Both the position numbers and the translations under genes were made by a program. Positions 41,220 through 53,500 of a DNA stretch of 64,000 bases are shown here, one piece after another (within the stretch, counting starts at the first letter, position 1; each line of letters starts with the position of its first letter). The notes beneath the pieces were generated by a model that had not been told where the DNA came from, did no database searches, and worked only from the letters and a program-made list of their open reading frames with translations. The DNA is taken from assembly GCF_017639205.1 (NCBI RefSeq), contig NZ_CP071139.1, positions 7,811,501 to 7,875,500 of the forward strand, written 5' to 3'. This DNA comes from Streptomyces nojiriensis. Lineage in GTDB: Bacteria > Actinomycetota > Actinomycetes > Streptomycetales > Streptomycetaceae.

Positions 41220-41293
41220 TTTCTGCGGAAGCTCTCCCGTGCCAGGGTCAACTCTGGTCTTAGGTTTCTCTGCACGGAGTGATGGAGCGCGCG

Positions 41294-41500
41294 ATGTTGA
41301 ACGATTCCCAGGATTTCGCTGCCGAAATCGACGGCGCCTCCGAGGCCGGCGAAACCCAGGGCGAATCCGAATCCGGCAGCGCCGACAGTGCCGACTGCGC
41401 TGCGGACGGCATCGCGGACGACACCACGGGCAACGCGACGGACGACGACACGGGCAACGCGACGGACGACACCACGGACAACGCCTCGGACAACGGCGAC
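41294..41500 (+). other. PKS N-terminal acidic low-complexity tail
   Basis: About 68 residues, very rich in Asp, Thr, Asn, Ala and Glu. A GNATDDDT-like unit is repeated (DDTTGNATDD, DTGNATDDTTDNASDNG). It is far more acidic than ordinary N-terminal docking helices and carries no coiled-coil pattern. It may keep the loading ACP accessible to a trans-acting acyltransferase. Confidence 0.7.
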
Positions 41501-44500
41501 CAGTGGCGCGAGCGCCTCGCCGGGCTCACCGGGGACGAACAGCACACCGCGCTGCTCGACTGGGTGTCCTCCCTGGTCACCGCCTCCCTGCGGGACACCG
41601 CACCCACCACCCTCGACCCGCACCGCTCCTTCCTCGACCTCGGCTTCGACTCGCTCGCCGCCGTCGACCTGCACGCCCGCCTCGTCGCCGGCACGGGCCT
41701 GCGCCTGCCCGTCACCCTGGCCTTCGACCACCCCACCCCCGTCCACCTCGCCCGCCGGATCCACGCCCTGCTCCTGGGCCTGACCACCCCCGCCGCGGCC
41801 CCCGTCACCGCCGCAGTCAGCAGCGACGAACCGATCGCCATCGTCGGTATCGGCTGCCGCTTCCCCGGCGACGTACATTCCCCCGAAGCGCTCTGGGAAC
41901 TCGTCGCCGCCGGCACCGACGCCATTTCCGAATTCCCCACCGGACGCGGCTGGAACCTCGATTCGCTCTACGACCCGGACCCCGACCGGGCCGGCACCAC
42001 GTACGCCCGCGAAGGCGGATTCCTCCACGACGCCGACGAATTCGACGCCGCGTTCTTCGGAATATCCCCGCGCGAAGCGCTCGCCATGGACCCCCAGCAG
42101 CGCCTGCTCCTCGAAACCTCCTGGGAGGCGTTCGACCGCGCCGGCCTCGACCCCGCCGGACTCCGCGGCGGCCAGGTCGGCGTGTTCGTCGGCGCGGAGA
42201 CCCAGGAATACGGCCCCCGGCTCGAAGACGCCGCCGACGGATTCGAGGGCTACCTCGTCACCGGCAACGCCGCGAGCGTCGCCTCCGGCCGCATCGCCTA
42301 CACCTTCGGCTTCGAAGGCCCCACCGTCACCGTCGACACCGCCTGCTCCTCCTCGCTCGCCGCCCTGCACCTCGCCGTCCAGGCCCTGCGCAGCGGCGAG
42401 TGCTCCCTCGCGCTCGCCGGCGGCGTCGCGATCATGGCCAGCCCCGGCTCGTTCGTCTCCTTCAGCCGCCAGCGCGGCCTCGCCCCCGACGGCCGCTGCA
42501 AGCCCTTCGCGGCGGGCGCCGACGGAACGGCGTGGGGCGAGGGCGCCGGCATGCTGCTCGTGGAACGCCTCTCCGACGCCCGCGCCAACGGCCACCACGT
42601 CCTCGCCGTCGTCCGCGGCACCGCCATCAACCAGGACGGCGCCAGCAACGGCCTGACCGCGCCCAGCGGCCCCGCCCAGCAGCGCGTCATCCGCCAGGCC
42701 CTGGCCAACGCCCGCCTGACGTCCGCCGACGTGGACGTGGTCGAGGCACACGGTACGGGTACGCGGCTCGGTGACCCGATCGAGGCGCAGGCACTGCTGG
42801 CCACGTACGGCCAGGACCGCCCGGCCGAACGCCCGCTGCGGCTCGGCTCCCTGAAGTCGAACATCGGCCACACCCAGGCCGCCGCCGGCGTCGCCGGCGT
42901 CATCAAGATGGTCATGGCGATGCGCCACGGCGTCCTGCCCAAGACCCTGCACGTCGACGCGCCGACCCCGCACGTCGACTGGCAGACCGGAGCCGTCTCC
43001 CTCCTCACCGAGGCCGTCGACTGGCCGACGTCCGACGCCCCGCGCCGCGCGGGCGTCTCCTCCTTCGGCATGAGCGGCACCAACGCCCACGCCATCATCG
43101 AGGAGCCGCCGTCCGAGGACGGTACGGAGGACGACGCACAGGACGCGGCCGGCCCGCTGTCCGGCCCGCTGCCCTGGGCGCTGTCCGCCAAGACCCCCGA
43201 AGCCCTGCGCGCCACGGCCCGGCGCCTCGGCGACTGGCTCGACGCCCACCCGGACGCCACACCCCTCGACATCGGTCACTCCCTCGCCGCCACCCGCGGC
43301 CGCTTCGAACACCGTGCCGTCGTCCTTGGCGACGACCGCACCGCCCTCCAGCGCGGCCTGCACACCCTCGCCGACGGATCCGACGCCCCCGCCGTCGTCC
43401 AGGGAGCCCCCGCCACGGGACGCCTCGCCGTCCTGTTCACCGGCCAGGGCAGCCAGCGACTGGCCATGGGCCGCGAACTCTACGAGACCCAGCCGGTGTT
43501 CGCCGACGCCCTCGACAACGCCGCCTGGTACCTCGACGAACAGCTCGAACACCCGCTGCTCGACGTCCTGTTCGCCGAGGAGGACACCCCCGAGGCCGCC
43601 CTCCTCCACCAGACCGCCTACACCCAGCCGGCGTTGTTCGCGGTCGAGGTGGCGTTGTACCGGCTGGTGGAGTCGTGGGGTGTGAAGCCGGCGTTCGTGG
43701 CCGGTCACTCGGTGGGTGAGATCGCTGCCGCGCATGTGGCCGGGGTGTTCTCGCTGGAGGACGCGTGTGCGCTGGTGGCGGCGCGCGGTCGGTTGATGCA
43801 GGCGCTGCCGGGTGGTGGCGTGATGATCGCGGTGCAGGCGTCGGAGGACGAGGTTCTGCCGCTGCTCACGGACCGCGTGAGCATCGCGGCGGTCAACGGT
43901 CCGCAGGCCGTTGTGGTCGCGGGTGACGAGGACGCGGCCGTCGCGATCGCGGAGGCCTTCGAGGCGCAGGGTCGCAAGACCAAGCGCCTGACGGTCAGCC
44001 ACGCTTTCCACTCGCCGCACATGGACGGCATGCTCGACGAGTTCCGCCGGGTGGCGCAGGTCCTGGCCTACGGCACGCCCACCCTGCCCGTCGTCTCCCT
44101 CCTCACCGGGACCACCGCCACCGCCGCCGAACTGGCCAACCCCGAACACTGGGTCCGGCACGTCCGCGACGCCGTCCGCTTCCTCGACGGCGTACGCACC
44201 CTCGAGGCGCGCGGCGCCGACTCCTTCCTGGAACTCGGCCCCGACCCCGTCCTCACCGCCATGGCCCAGGACTGCCTGGTCACCGACCCGCAGGACACCG
44301 CCAACCCCGCCTTCGCCGCCGCGCTGCGCACCGGCCGCCCCGAGAACGCCACCCTGCTCGACGCCGTCGCCCGCATGTTCGTCCGGGGCGCGGAGGTCGA
44401 CTGGGCCGCCTGCTTCGCCGGTACGGGCGCGGAGCGCGTGGACCTGCCGACGTACGCCTTCCAGCGGCAGCGCTACTGGATGAACGCCCGCACCCCCGCC

Positions 44501-47500
44501 ACCGAGTCGCAGACGGCGCCCGCGCACCAGGCCGACCCGGCCGACAGCGCCTTCTGGGACGCGGTCGAGCACGAGGACGTGGCCGCGCTCGCCGCCGCGC
44601 TCGAACTGGACGCGGACGGCGAACAGCCGCTGAGCGAGGTCGTCCCTGCCCTGTCGGCATGGCGCCGGCGGGTGCGGACGCAGTCCGAGGTGGACGGCTG
44701 GCGTTACCGGGTGTCGTGGAAGCCGCTGACTGTGTCGGGCGGGACGCTGGGCGGCGAGTGGGTCGTTGTCGCGCGCGAGGATGAGTCCTTGGCCGCTGGT
44801 GTGGTGGATGCGCTGGCCGGGGGTGGGGCTGAGGTCCGCCTGGTCGTTGTTGAGCCGGGTGTGGATCGTGTGGCTCTGGCTGGGCTGTTGTCTGGTGCGG
44901 GTTCTGTTGCTGGTGTGGTGTCGCTGCTTGCGCTGGATGAGGCTGCTGGGGTCGTCGCGACGGCTGGTTTGGTGCAGGCGTTGGGTGATGTCGGGGTGGA
45001 GGCGCCGCTGTGGTGCCTGACTCGTGGTGCGGTGAGTGTGGGCCGTTCTGACCGCCTGTCGTCGGCCGTCCAGGCTCAGGTCTGGGGTCTGGGGCGTGTG
45101 GCTGCCCTTGAGGTTCCCGGGCGCTGGGGTGGTCTGGTTGACCTGCCTGAGGTGTGGGATGAGCGGTCCATGTCCCGTCTGGTGGGTGTGCTGGCTTCTG
45201 CTGGTGAGGACCAGGTAGCGGTGCGTTCGTCCGGTGTCTTCGGGCGTCGGCTCGTCCGTGCCGCGAGCGGCAGCACGGACTCCTGGACGCCTTCCGGGAC
45301 CGTTCTGGTTACGGGTGGTACGGGTGCTCTGGGTGGCCGGGTCGCGCGTTGGCTGGCCGGTGCGGGTGCCGAGCGTCTGGTGCTGACGAGCCGTCGTGGT
45401 CTTGAGGCTCCGGGTGCCGCCGAGCTGGTGGCGGAGCTGTCCGGGCTGGGTGTTGAGGTGTCGGTCGTGGCGTGTGACGCCTCCGACCGGGATGCTCTGC
45501 GCGTGCTGCTGGAGGCTGAGGCCGACACGCTCATGGCGGTCGTGCACACGGCTGGTGTGCTTGATGACGGTGTCCTCGACGCCCTCACCCCCGAGCGTTT
45601 CGAGAGTGTGCTGCGGGCGAAGGCGACCTCCGCGCTGAATCTGCACGAGCTGACCGTCGAGCTCGGGATCGAGCTCTCCGCGTTCGTGCAGTTCTCCTCG
45701 ATGAGCGGCACGATCGGCGCGGCCGGTCAGGCGAACTACGCTGCCGCGAACGCCTACCTCGACGCCCTCGCCGAGCAGCGTCGTGCGGCTGGGCTGGCTG
45801 CCACCTCGATCGCGTGGGGTCCCTGGGCCGAAGGTGGCATGGCCGCCGACGAGGCCATGGACGCGCGGATGCGGCGCGAGGGTGTGCCGCCGATGGCCCC
45901 CGACGCCGCGATCGCCGCGCTGGCTCAAGCCGTTGGCGCCGACGAGGCCGCCCTGACCGTCGCGGACATCGCCTGGGACCGCTTCTCCGCGATCGTGGCG
46001 GGAGTCCGTCCCAACCCGCTGGTCGGCGACTTCGTCACTGGCGGCCCGGAAGGCACCACCGCCGCCACCGGACAGGGGACCGTCGTCACGGGTGCCGACG
46101 TCGCCGGTGCCGCGTTCGCGAAGCTGGCCGAGCTGCCTCGCGCCGAGCAGGAGCGGGAGCTGCTCAGCCTGGTCCGTACCCACGTCGCAGCCGTCCTCGG
46201 GCACGACGGCTCGGACGCCGTCGGGGCCGAACGCGCCTTCAAGGAGCTCGGGTTCGACTCCCTGACCGCCGTAGACCTGCGCAACCGGCTGGGCGCGGCC
46301 ACCGCGCTGCGGCTTCCCACCACCCTCGTGTACGACTACCCGACCTCCACGGCCCTTGCGGAGTACCTGCGCGGGGAGCTGGTGGGCAGCGCGCCGAAGG
46401 CCGACGCCCCCCAGGGTGTCTCCGTGGCGGCCGACGACGATCCGATCGCGATCGTGGCGATGAGCTGCCGTTTCCCCGGCGGGGTACGGACTCCGGAAGA
46501 CCTGTGGCGGCTTCTCGCCCGGGGCACGGACGCGGTCGCCGAGTTCCCGGCTGACCGTGGCTGGGATCTGGACCGCCTCTACGACGCGGACCCGGACCAG
46601 CCGGGGACCTCGTACACGCGCGAAGGCGGCTTCCTCTACGACGCCGCTGAGTTCGACGCCGACTTCTTCGGGATCTCGCCGCGCGAGGCCCTCGCCATGG
46701 ACCCCCAGCAGCGGCTCCTCCTGGAGACCTCCTGGGAGGCCTTCGAGCGGGCCGGCATCGACCCTGCCGTACTGAAGGGCAGCCGGGCCGGCGTGTTCGT
46801 CGGCACCAACGGCCAGGACTACCTCTCCCTGGTCGCGGGCGAAGCCGACGGCCTGGAGGGGCACGTCGGCACGGGCAACGCGGCCAGTGTCGTCTCCGGC
46901 CGCCTCTCGTACGTGTTCGGACTCGAAGGCCCCGCGATCACGGTCGACACGGCCTGTTCGTCATCGCTCGTCGCCCTGCACCTGGCTGTTCAGGCGCTGC
47001 GGCAGGGCGAGTGCACCATGGCGCTCGCCGGTGGCGTGACCGTGATGTCCACCCCTGATGCCTTCGTCGACTTCAGCCGTCAGCGGGGGCTGGCGGAGGA
47101 CGGCCGCATCAAGGCGTTCGCCGCGGCTGCCGATGGCACGGGCTGGGGTGAAGGCGTCGGCATGCTGCTCGTGGAGCGGCTGTCGGACGCGCGCCGGAAC
47201 GGGCATCCGGTCCTGGCGGTGGTGCGGGGTTCGGCGATCAACCAGGACGGTGCGAGCAACGGTCTGACGGCGCCGAACGGTCCGTCGCAGCAGCGGGTGA
47301 TCCGCCAGGCCCTGGCGAGCGCGGGTCTGTCGGCCGCCGAGGTGGACGCGGTCGAGGCGCACGGTACGGGTACCCGTCTCGGTGACCCGATCGAGGCGCA
47401 GGCACTGCTGGCGACGTACGGCCAGGAGCGCGCCGAGGGGCGGCCGCTGCTGCTGGGTTCGGTGAAGTCGAACATCGGTCACACGCAGGCCGCGGCGGGT

Positions 47501-50500
47501 GTCGCTGGCATCATCAAGATGGTGCTCGCGATGCGGCACGGGGTGCTCCCGCAGACCCTGCACGTGGACGCGCCCACCCCGCACGTCGACTGGACGGCGG
47601 GCGAGGTCGCGCTCCTGACCGAGCAGCGTGCATGGCCCGAGACCGGCCGTCCGCGCCGAGCCGGCGTCTCGTCCTTCGGCCTGAGCGGTACGAACGCGCA
47701 CACGATCATCGAAGAGGCGCCGACGGCGGAGGAGGAAGCGGCCGCTCCCGGTCACGGCACGGGTACCGGTGCCGGTGCCGCCTCGGCCCTACCGGTGCTG
47801 CCGTTCGCCGTCACGGGCAAGAACCCCGCCGGGCTGCGCGCCCAGGCGCAACAGCTCGCGTCGTGGCTGGCCGAGAACCCGCAGGCCGCTACCGCCGACA
47901 TCGCGTACACGCTCGCGGCTGCACGCTCCACGTTCGAGACGCGCGCGGTCCTGGTCGCGGACGCCGCGAGCCGTGAATCCCTGACGGCGGGCCTTGCGGC
48001 CCTGGCCGCCGGCGAGCAGGTGCCGGGGCTGGTGCGGGGCACGGCGTCGGGTGGCGGACTGGCCTTCCTGTTCACGGGGCAGGGGAGCCAGCGCCTCGGG
48101 ATGGGGCGTGAGCTGTACGACGCCTACCCGGTGTTCGCGGACGCGCTAGACGACGTGTGTGCGCGCTTCGACTCGCAGCTTGAACTGCCGCTGAAGGACG
48201 TCCTGTTCGGCGACGACGCCGCTGTCCTGGACCGGACGGAGTACACCCAGCCGGCGCTGTTCGCCGTCGAGGTGGCGCTGTTCCGCCTCGTTGAGTCGTG
48301 GGGTGTGAACGCGGACTTCCTGTCCGGTCACTCGATCGGTGAGATCGCCGCCGCGCACGTGGCCGGGGTGTTCTCGCTGGAGGACGCGTGCGCGCTGGTC
48401 GCGGCCCGCGGCCGTCTGATGCAGGCGCTGCCCGCCGGCGGTGTGATGATCGCGGTGCAGGCCTCGGAGGACGAGGTGCTGCCGCTGCTGACCGATCGCG
48501 TGAGCATCGCGGCCGTCAACGGCCCTCGGTCGGTGGTCATCGCCGGTGACGAGGACGCCGCGACGGCGATCGCCGAGTCGTTCGCCGACCGCAAGACGAA
48601 GCGGCTGACGGTCAGCCACGCGTTCCACTCACCGCACATGGACGGCATGCTCGACGCCTTCCGCGAGGTCGTGGAGGGGCTTTCGTTCGAGGCCCCCCGC
48701 ATCCCGGTCGTGTCCAACCTGACCGGCGCCCTCGTCACCGACGAGATGGGTTCCGCCGACTTCTGGGTGCGGCACGTCCGCGAGGCCGTCCGGTTCCTGG
48801 ACGGCATCCGCGCCCTGGAGGGCGCGGGCGTGACGACGTATGTCGAGATCGGTCCCGACGGCGTGCTGTCCGCGCTCGCCCAGGACTGCCTGACCGGTGA
48901 CGCGGACGTTGCGTTCGTTCCGGTGCTGCGTTCGGGCCGTGGTGAGCCGGAGACTGTGGTCACCGCCGTGGCGCAGGCCCATGTGCGGGGTGTGGAGGTG
49001 GACTGGTCCGCCTTCTTCGCCGGTACGGGTGTCACGCAGGTGGAGCTGCCGACATACGCCTTCCAGCGCCAGCGCTACTGGCCGGAGACGATCCTGTCCG
49101 GCGCCGTCGCCTCCGAGCCGGCTGCCGACGCGGTGGATGCCCGGTTCTGGGACGCGGTCGAGCGTGGCGATCTCCCGTCTCTGCTGGCGGAACTGGAGGT
49201 GGACGACGACACGAGCCTCAGCGAACTCGTCCTTGCCCTGTCGGCATGGCGCCGGCAGCACCAGGAGCAGGCGCGGGTCGATGGCTGGCGTTACCGGGTG
49301 TCGTGGAAGCCGCTGACCGTGTCGGGCGGGACGCTGGGTGGCGAGTGGGTCGTTGTCGCGGGCGAGGACGAGTCCTTGGCCGCTGGTGTGGTGGATGCGC
49401 TGGCCGGGGGTGGGGCTGAGGTCCGCCTGGTTGTTGTTGAGCCGGGTACGGATCGTTCGGCTCTGGCTGGGCTGTTGTCCGGTGCGGGTGCCGTCGCTGG
49501 TGTGGTGTCGCTGCTCGCGCTGGATGAGGCTGCTGGGGTCGTCGCGTCTGCTGGTTTGGTGCAGGCGTTGGGTGATGTCGGGGTGGAGGCGCCGCTGTGG
49601 TGCCTGACTCGTGGTGCGGTGAGTGTGGGCCGTTCTGACCGCCTTGTGTCGGCGGTCCAGGCTCAGACTTGGGGTCTCGGCCGTGTGGCTGCCCTTGAGG
49701 TTCCGGGGCGTTGGGGTGGTCTGGTTGACCTGCCTGAGGTGTGGGATGAGCGGGCGATGTCCCGTCTGGTGGGTGTGCTGGCTTCTGCTGGTGAGGACCA
49801 GGTAGCGGTGCGTTCGTCCGGTGTCTTCGGGCGTCGGCTCGTCCGTGCCGCGAGCGGCAGCACGGACTCCTGGACGCCTTCCGGGACCGTTCTGGTTACG
49901 GGTGGTACGGGTGCTCTGGGTGGCCGGGTCGCGCGTTGGCTGGCCGGGGCGGGTGTTGAGCGTCTGGTGCTGACGAGCCGTCGTGGTCTTGAGGCTCCGG
50001 GTGCCGCCGAGCTGGTGGGGGAGCTGTCCGGGCTGGGTGTTGAGGTGTCGGTCGTGGCGTGTGACGCCTCCGACCGTGACGCCCTGCGCGCGCTCCTGGA
50101 GGCCGAGGCCGACACGCTGACGGCGGTCGTGCACACGGCCGGGATCCTCGATGACGGTGTCCTTGACGCCCTCACCCCCGAGCGCTTTGAGAGTGTGCTG
50201 CGGGCGAAGGCGACTTCTGCGCTGAACCTGCACGAGCTGACCGTCGAGCTTGGTATCGAGCTCTCCGCGTTCGTGCTGTTCTCCTCCATGAGCGGCACGA
50301 TCGGCGCTGCTGGCCAGGCCAACTACGCTGCCGCGAACGCCTACCTCGACGCCCTCGCCGAGCAGCGGCGTGCGGCCGGGCTGGCCGCTACCTCGATCGC
50401 GTGGGGTCCCTGGGCCGAAGGCGGTATGGCCGCCGACGAGGCCCTCGAAGCCCGGATGCGGCGGGACGGCGTGCCCCCCATGAACGCCCAGCCGGCGATC

Positions 50501-53500
50501 CGTGCGCTCCGGCAGGCCGTTGCTGCCGAGGACGCCTCGATCACGGTGGCCGACGTCGAATGGGAGCGGTATCTCTCCGGCCACACGGCCGTACGCCGCA
50601 GTGAGCTGTTCAGCGAGCTGAGCGAGGTACGCGCCGCTCGCGCCGGCACCGAGGCACGTGCTCAGGCGACCGCTCCGGCGGACGGGCCGGGCACCCTCTC
50701 CGGGCGACTCGCCGCGCTCGCCCCCGCCGAGCAGGTGCGGGAGCTGCTCGACCTCGTCCGTACGCACGTGGCGTCGGTCCTCGGACACGGCGGTGCGGAC
50801 GCCGTCGGGGCCGAACGCGCCTTCAAGGAGCTCGGGTTCGACTCCCTGACCGCTGTCGAGCTGCGCAACCGCCTGGGTGCGGCGACCGGGCTGCGGCTGC
50901 CCGTCACCCTCATCTACGACTACCCGACGTCCGCCGCGCTGGCCGACCACCTTCGTGACGAACTCGTCGGCAGCGTCCCCGTCTCCGGTGCCCTGCTGCC
51001 CGTCGCCGCGGCCGTCGACGGCGACCCGATCGCGATCGTGGCCATGAGCTGCCGGTTCCCCGGTGGCATCGCGTCCCCCGAGGACCTGTGGCAGCTACTC
51101 GCGCACGGTACGGACGCGGTCGCCGAGTTCCCGGCAGACCGCGGCTGGAACCTCGACCGCCTCTACAGCGCCGACCCGGACCAGCCGGGGACCTCCTACA
51201 CCCGGGAGGGCGGTTTCGTCGCCGGAGCGGCGGAGTTCGACGCTGCCTTCTTCGGGATCTCGCCGCGCGAGGCCCTCGCCATGGACCCGCAGCAGCGCCT
51301 GCTGCTGGAGACCTCGTGGGAGGCCTTCGAGCGGGCGGGCATCGACCCGTCGTCGCTGCGCGGCAGCCGCGCCGGCGTGTTCGTCGGCACCAACGGCCAG
51401 GACTACCTCTCGCTCGTCGCCCGCGAACAGGACGGCCTGGAGGGCCACGTCGGCACGGGCAACGCGGGCAGCGTCATGTCCGGCCGCGTCTCGTACGTGT
51501 TCGGGCTGGAGGGCCCGGCGGTGACGGTCGACACGGCGTGTTCGTCGTCGCTGGTCGCCCTGCACTGGGCGATCCAGGCCCTGCGCAACGGCGAGTGCTC
51601 GCTGGCCCTGGCCGGTGGCGTCACCGTCATGTCGACGCCCGAGAACTTCATCGACTTCAGCCGTCAGCGGGGGCTGGCGGAGGACGGCCGCATCAAGGCG
51701 TTCGCCGCGGCTGCCGATGGTACGGGCTGGGGTGAGGGTGTCGGCATGCTGCTCGTGGAGCGGCTGTCGGACGCGCGCCGGAACGGGCATCCGGTCCTGG
51801 CGGTGGTGCGGGGTTCGGCGATCAACCAGGACGGCGCGAGCAACGGCCTGACGGCCCCGAACGGTCCGTCGCAGCAGCGGGTGATCCGCCAGGCCCTGGC
51901 CAGTGCGGGTCTGTCGGCCGCCGAGGTCGACGCGGTCGAGGCGCACGGTACGGGTACCCGGCTCGGCGACCCGATCGAGGCGCAGGCACTGCTGGCGACG
52001 TACGGCCAGGAGCGCGCCGAGGGCCGGCCGCTGCTGCTGGGCTCGGTGAAGTCGAACATCGGGCACACGCAGGCCGCGGCGGGCGTCGCGGGCATCATCA
52101 AGATGGTGCTCGCGATGCGGCACGGGGTGCTCCCGCAGACCCTGCACGTGGACGCGCCCACCCCGCACGTCGACTGGACGGCGGGTGACATCGAGCTCCT
52201 GACCGAGCAGCGTGCATGGCCCGAGACCGGCCGTCCGCGCCGTGCCGGCATCTCCTCCTTCGGCATCAGCGGCACCAACGCCCACACCATCATCGAGCAG
52301 GCGCCCGACGCCGAGGAGCCGGCGCGCGCCGACGCGCAGCCGACCGTACGACCGGGCCGTGTCCTGCCGTACCTGCTCTCCGGCAAGACCAAGGACGCCC
52401 TCCGGGCGCAGGCGGCGGCTCTCACCGCGTACCTGGACGCCGCCGAGGACGACGGCGTGGACGCGGTGGACCTGGCGTACTCGCTCGCCGCGAGCCGCGC
52501 GCACCTCGACCAGCGCGCCGCCCTCGTCCTGCCCGCCGAAGACGCCCAGGACCTGCGGAACGCACTCGGACGACTCGCCACCGGCGAGTCCGCGCCCCGG
52601 ACCACCACCGGAACGGCCGGCGACGGCCGTACCGCCTTCCTGTTCACGGGGCAGGGGAGTCAGCGGCTGGGCATGGGCCGCGAGCTGTACGACGCCTACC
52701 CGGTGTTCGCGGACGCGCTGGACGCCGTCTGCGCGCAGATGGACGCGGTCCTCGGCAGGCCGCTGAAGGACGTCCTGTTCGGCGATGACGCGGCTGTGCT
52801 GGACCGTACGGAGTACACGCAGCCCGCGTTGTTCGCCATCGAGGTGGCGCTCTTCCGGCTCGTCGAGTCGTGGGGTGTGAACGCGGACTTCCTGTCCGGG
52901 CATTCGATCGGTGAGATCGCGGCCGCGCACGTGGCCGGGGTGTTCTCGCTGGAGGACGCGTGTGCGCTGGTGGCGGCGCGTGGGCGTCTGATGCAGGCGT
53001 TGCCGTCCGGTGGTGTGATGGTCGCGGTGCAGGCGTCGGAGGACGAGGTTCTGCCGCTGCTGACCGATCGCGTGAGCATCGCGGCGATCAACGGCCCCCG
53101 GTCGGTGGTCGTCGCCGGTGACGAGGACGCCGCGAGGGCTGTGGTGGAGGCGTTCGCCGACCGCAAGTCCAAGCGCCTGACCGTCAGCCACGCGTTCCAC
53201 TCGCCGCACATGGACGGCATGTTGGAGGACTTCCGACAGGTGGTGGCGGGGCTGTCGTTCGGCGCCGCGCGCATCCCGGTCGTGTCCAACCTGACCGGTG
53301 CCCTGGTCTCCGACGAGATGGGTTCGGCGGAGTTCTGGGTCCGGCACGTACGTGAAGCCGTCCGCTTCCTCGACGGAATCCGCGTCCTGGAGGCCGCCGG
53401 GGTCACGACGTACGTCGAGCTCGGGCCCGACGGCGTGCTGTCCGCCCTCGCCCAGGACTGCCTGGCCGAGACCGACCACGCCGTCTTCGCCCCGGTCCTC

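Larger units (their letters stand above)
40968..41293. promoter_or_regulatory. PKS promoter region
   Basis: 326 bases between the PH-domain gene and the PKS. They hold a terminator hairpin (41002-41030), an A/T-richer patch around 41095-41160 (low GC for this window, so a likely promoter zone) and the three TAGGGG elements at 41193-41219. Confidence 0.65.

Noticed and set aside
41282..41284. ATG at 41282 as the PKS start
   Set aside because: GGAG upstream of it is only 2 nt away, whereas GGAG at 41284-41287 has an ideal 6-nt spacing to the in-frame ATG at 41294.
41831..43110. First KS as a KS-Q decarboxylating loading domain
   Set aside because: The active site reads DTACSSS with Cys351, not Gln, so it is an extending KS.
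41213..46864. Very long minus-strand open frame (1,883 codons) opposite the PKS, and others at 48629-50950, 51095-58930 and 61163-63940
   Set aside because: They are mirror images of the codon bias of the PKS frame. The translations are low-complexity (Gly/Arg/Gln/Val-rich), lack known domains, and the plus strand encodes perfectly ordered KS/AT/KR/ACP domains.
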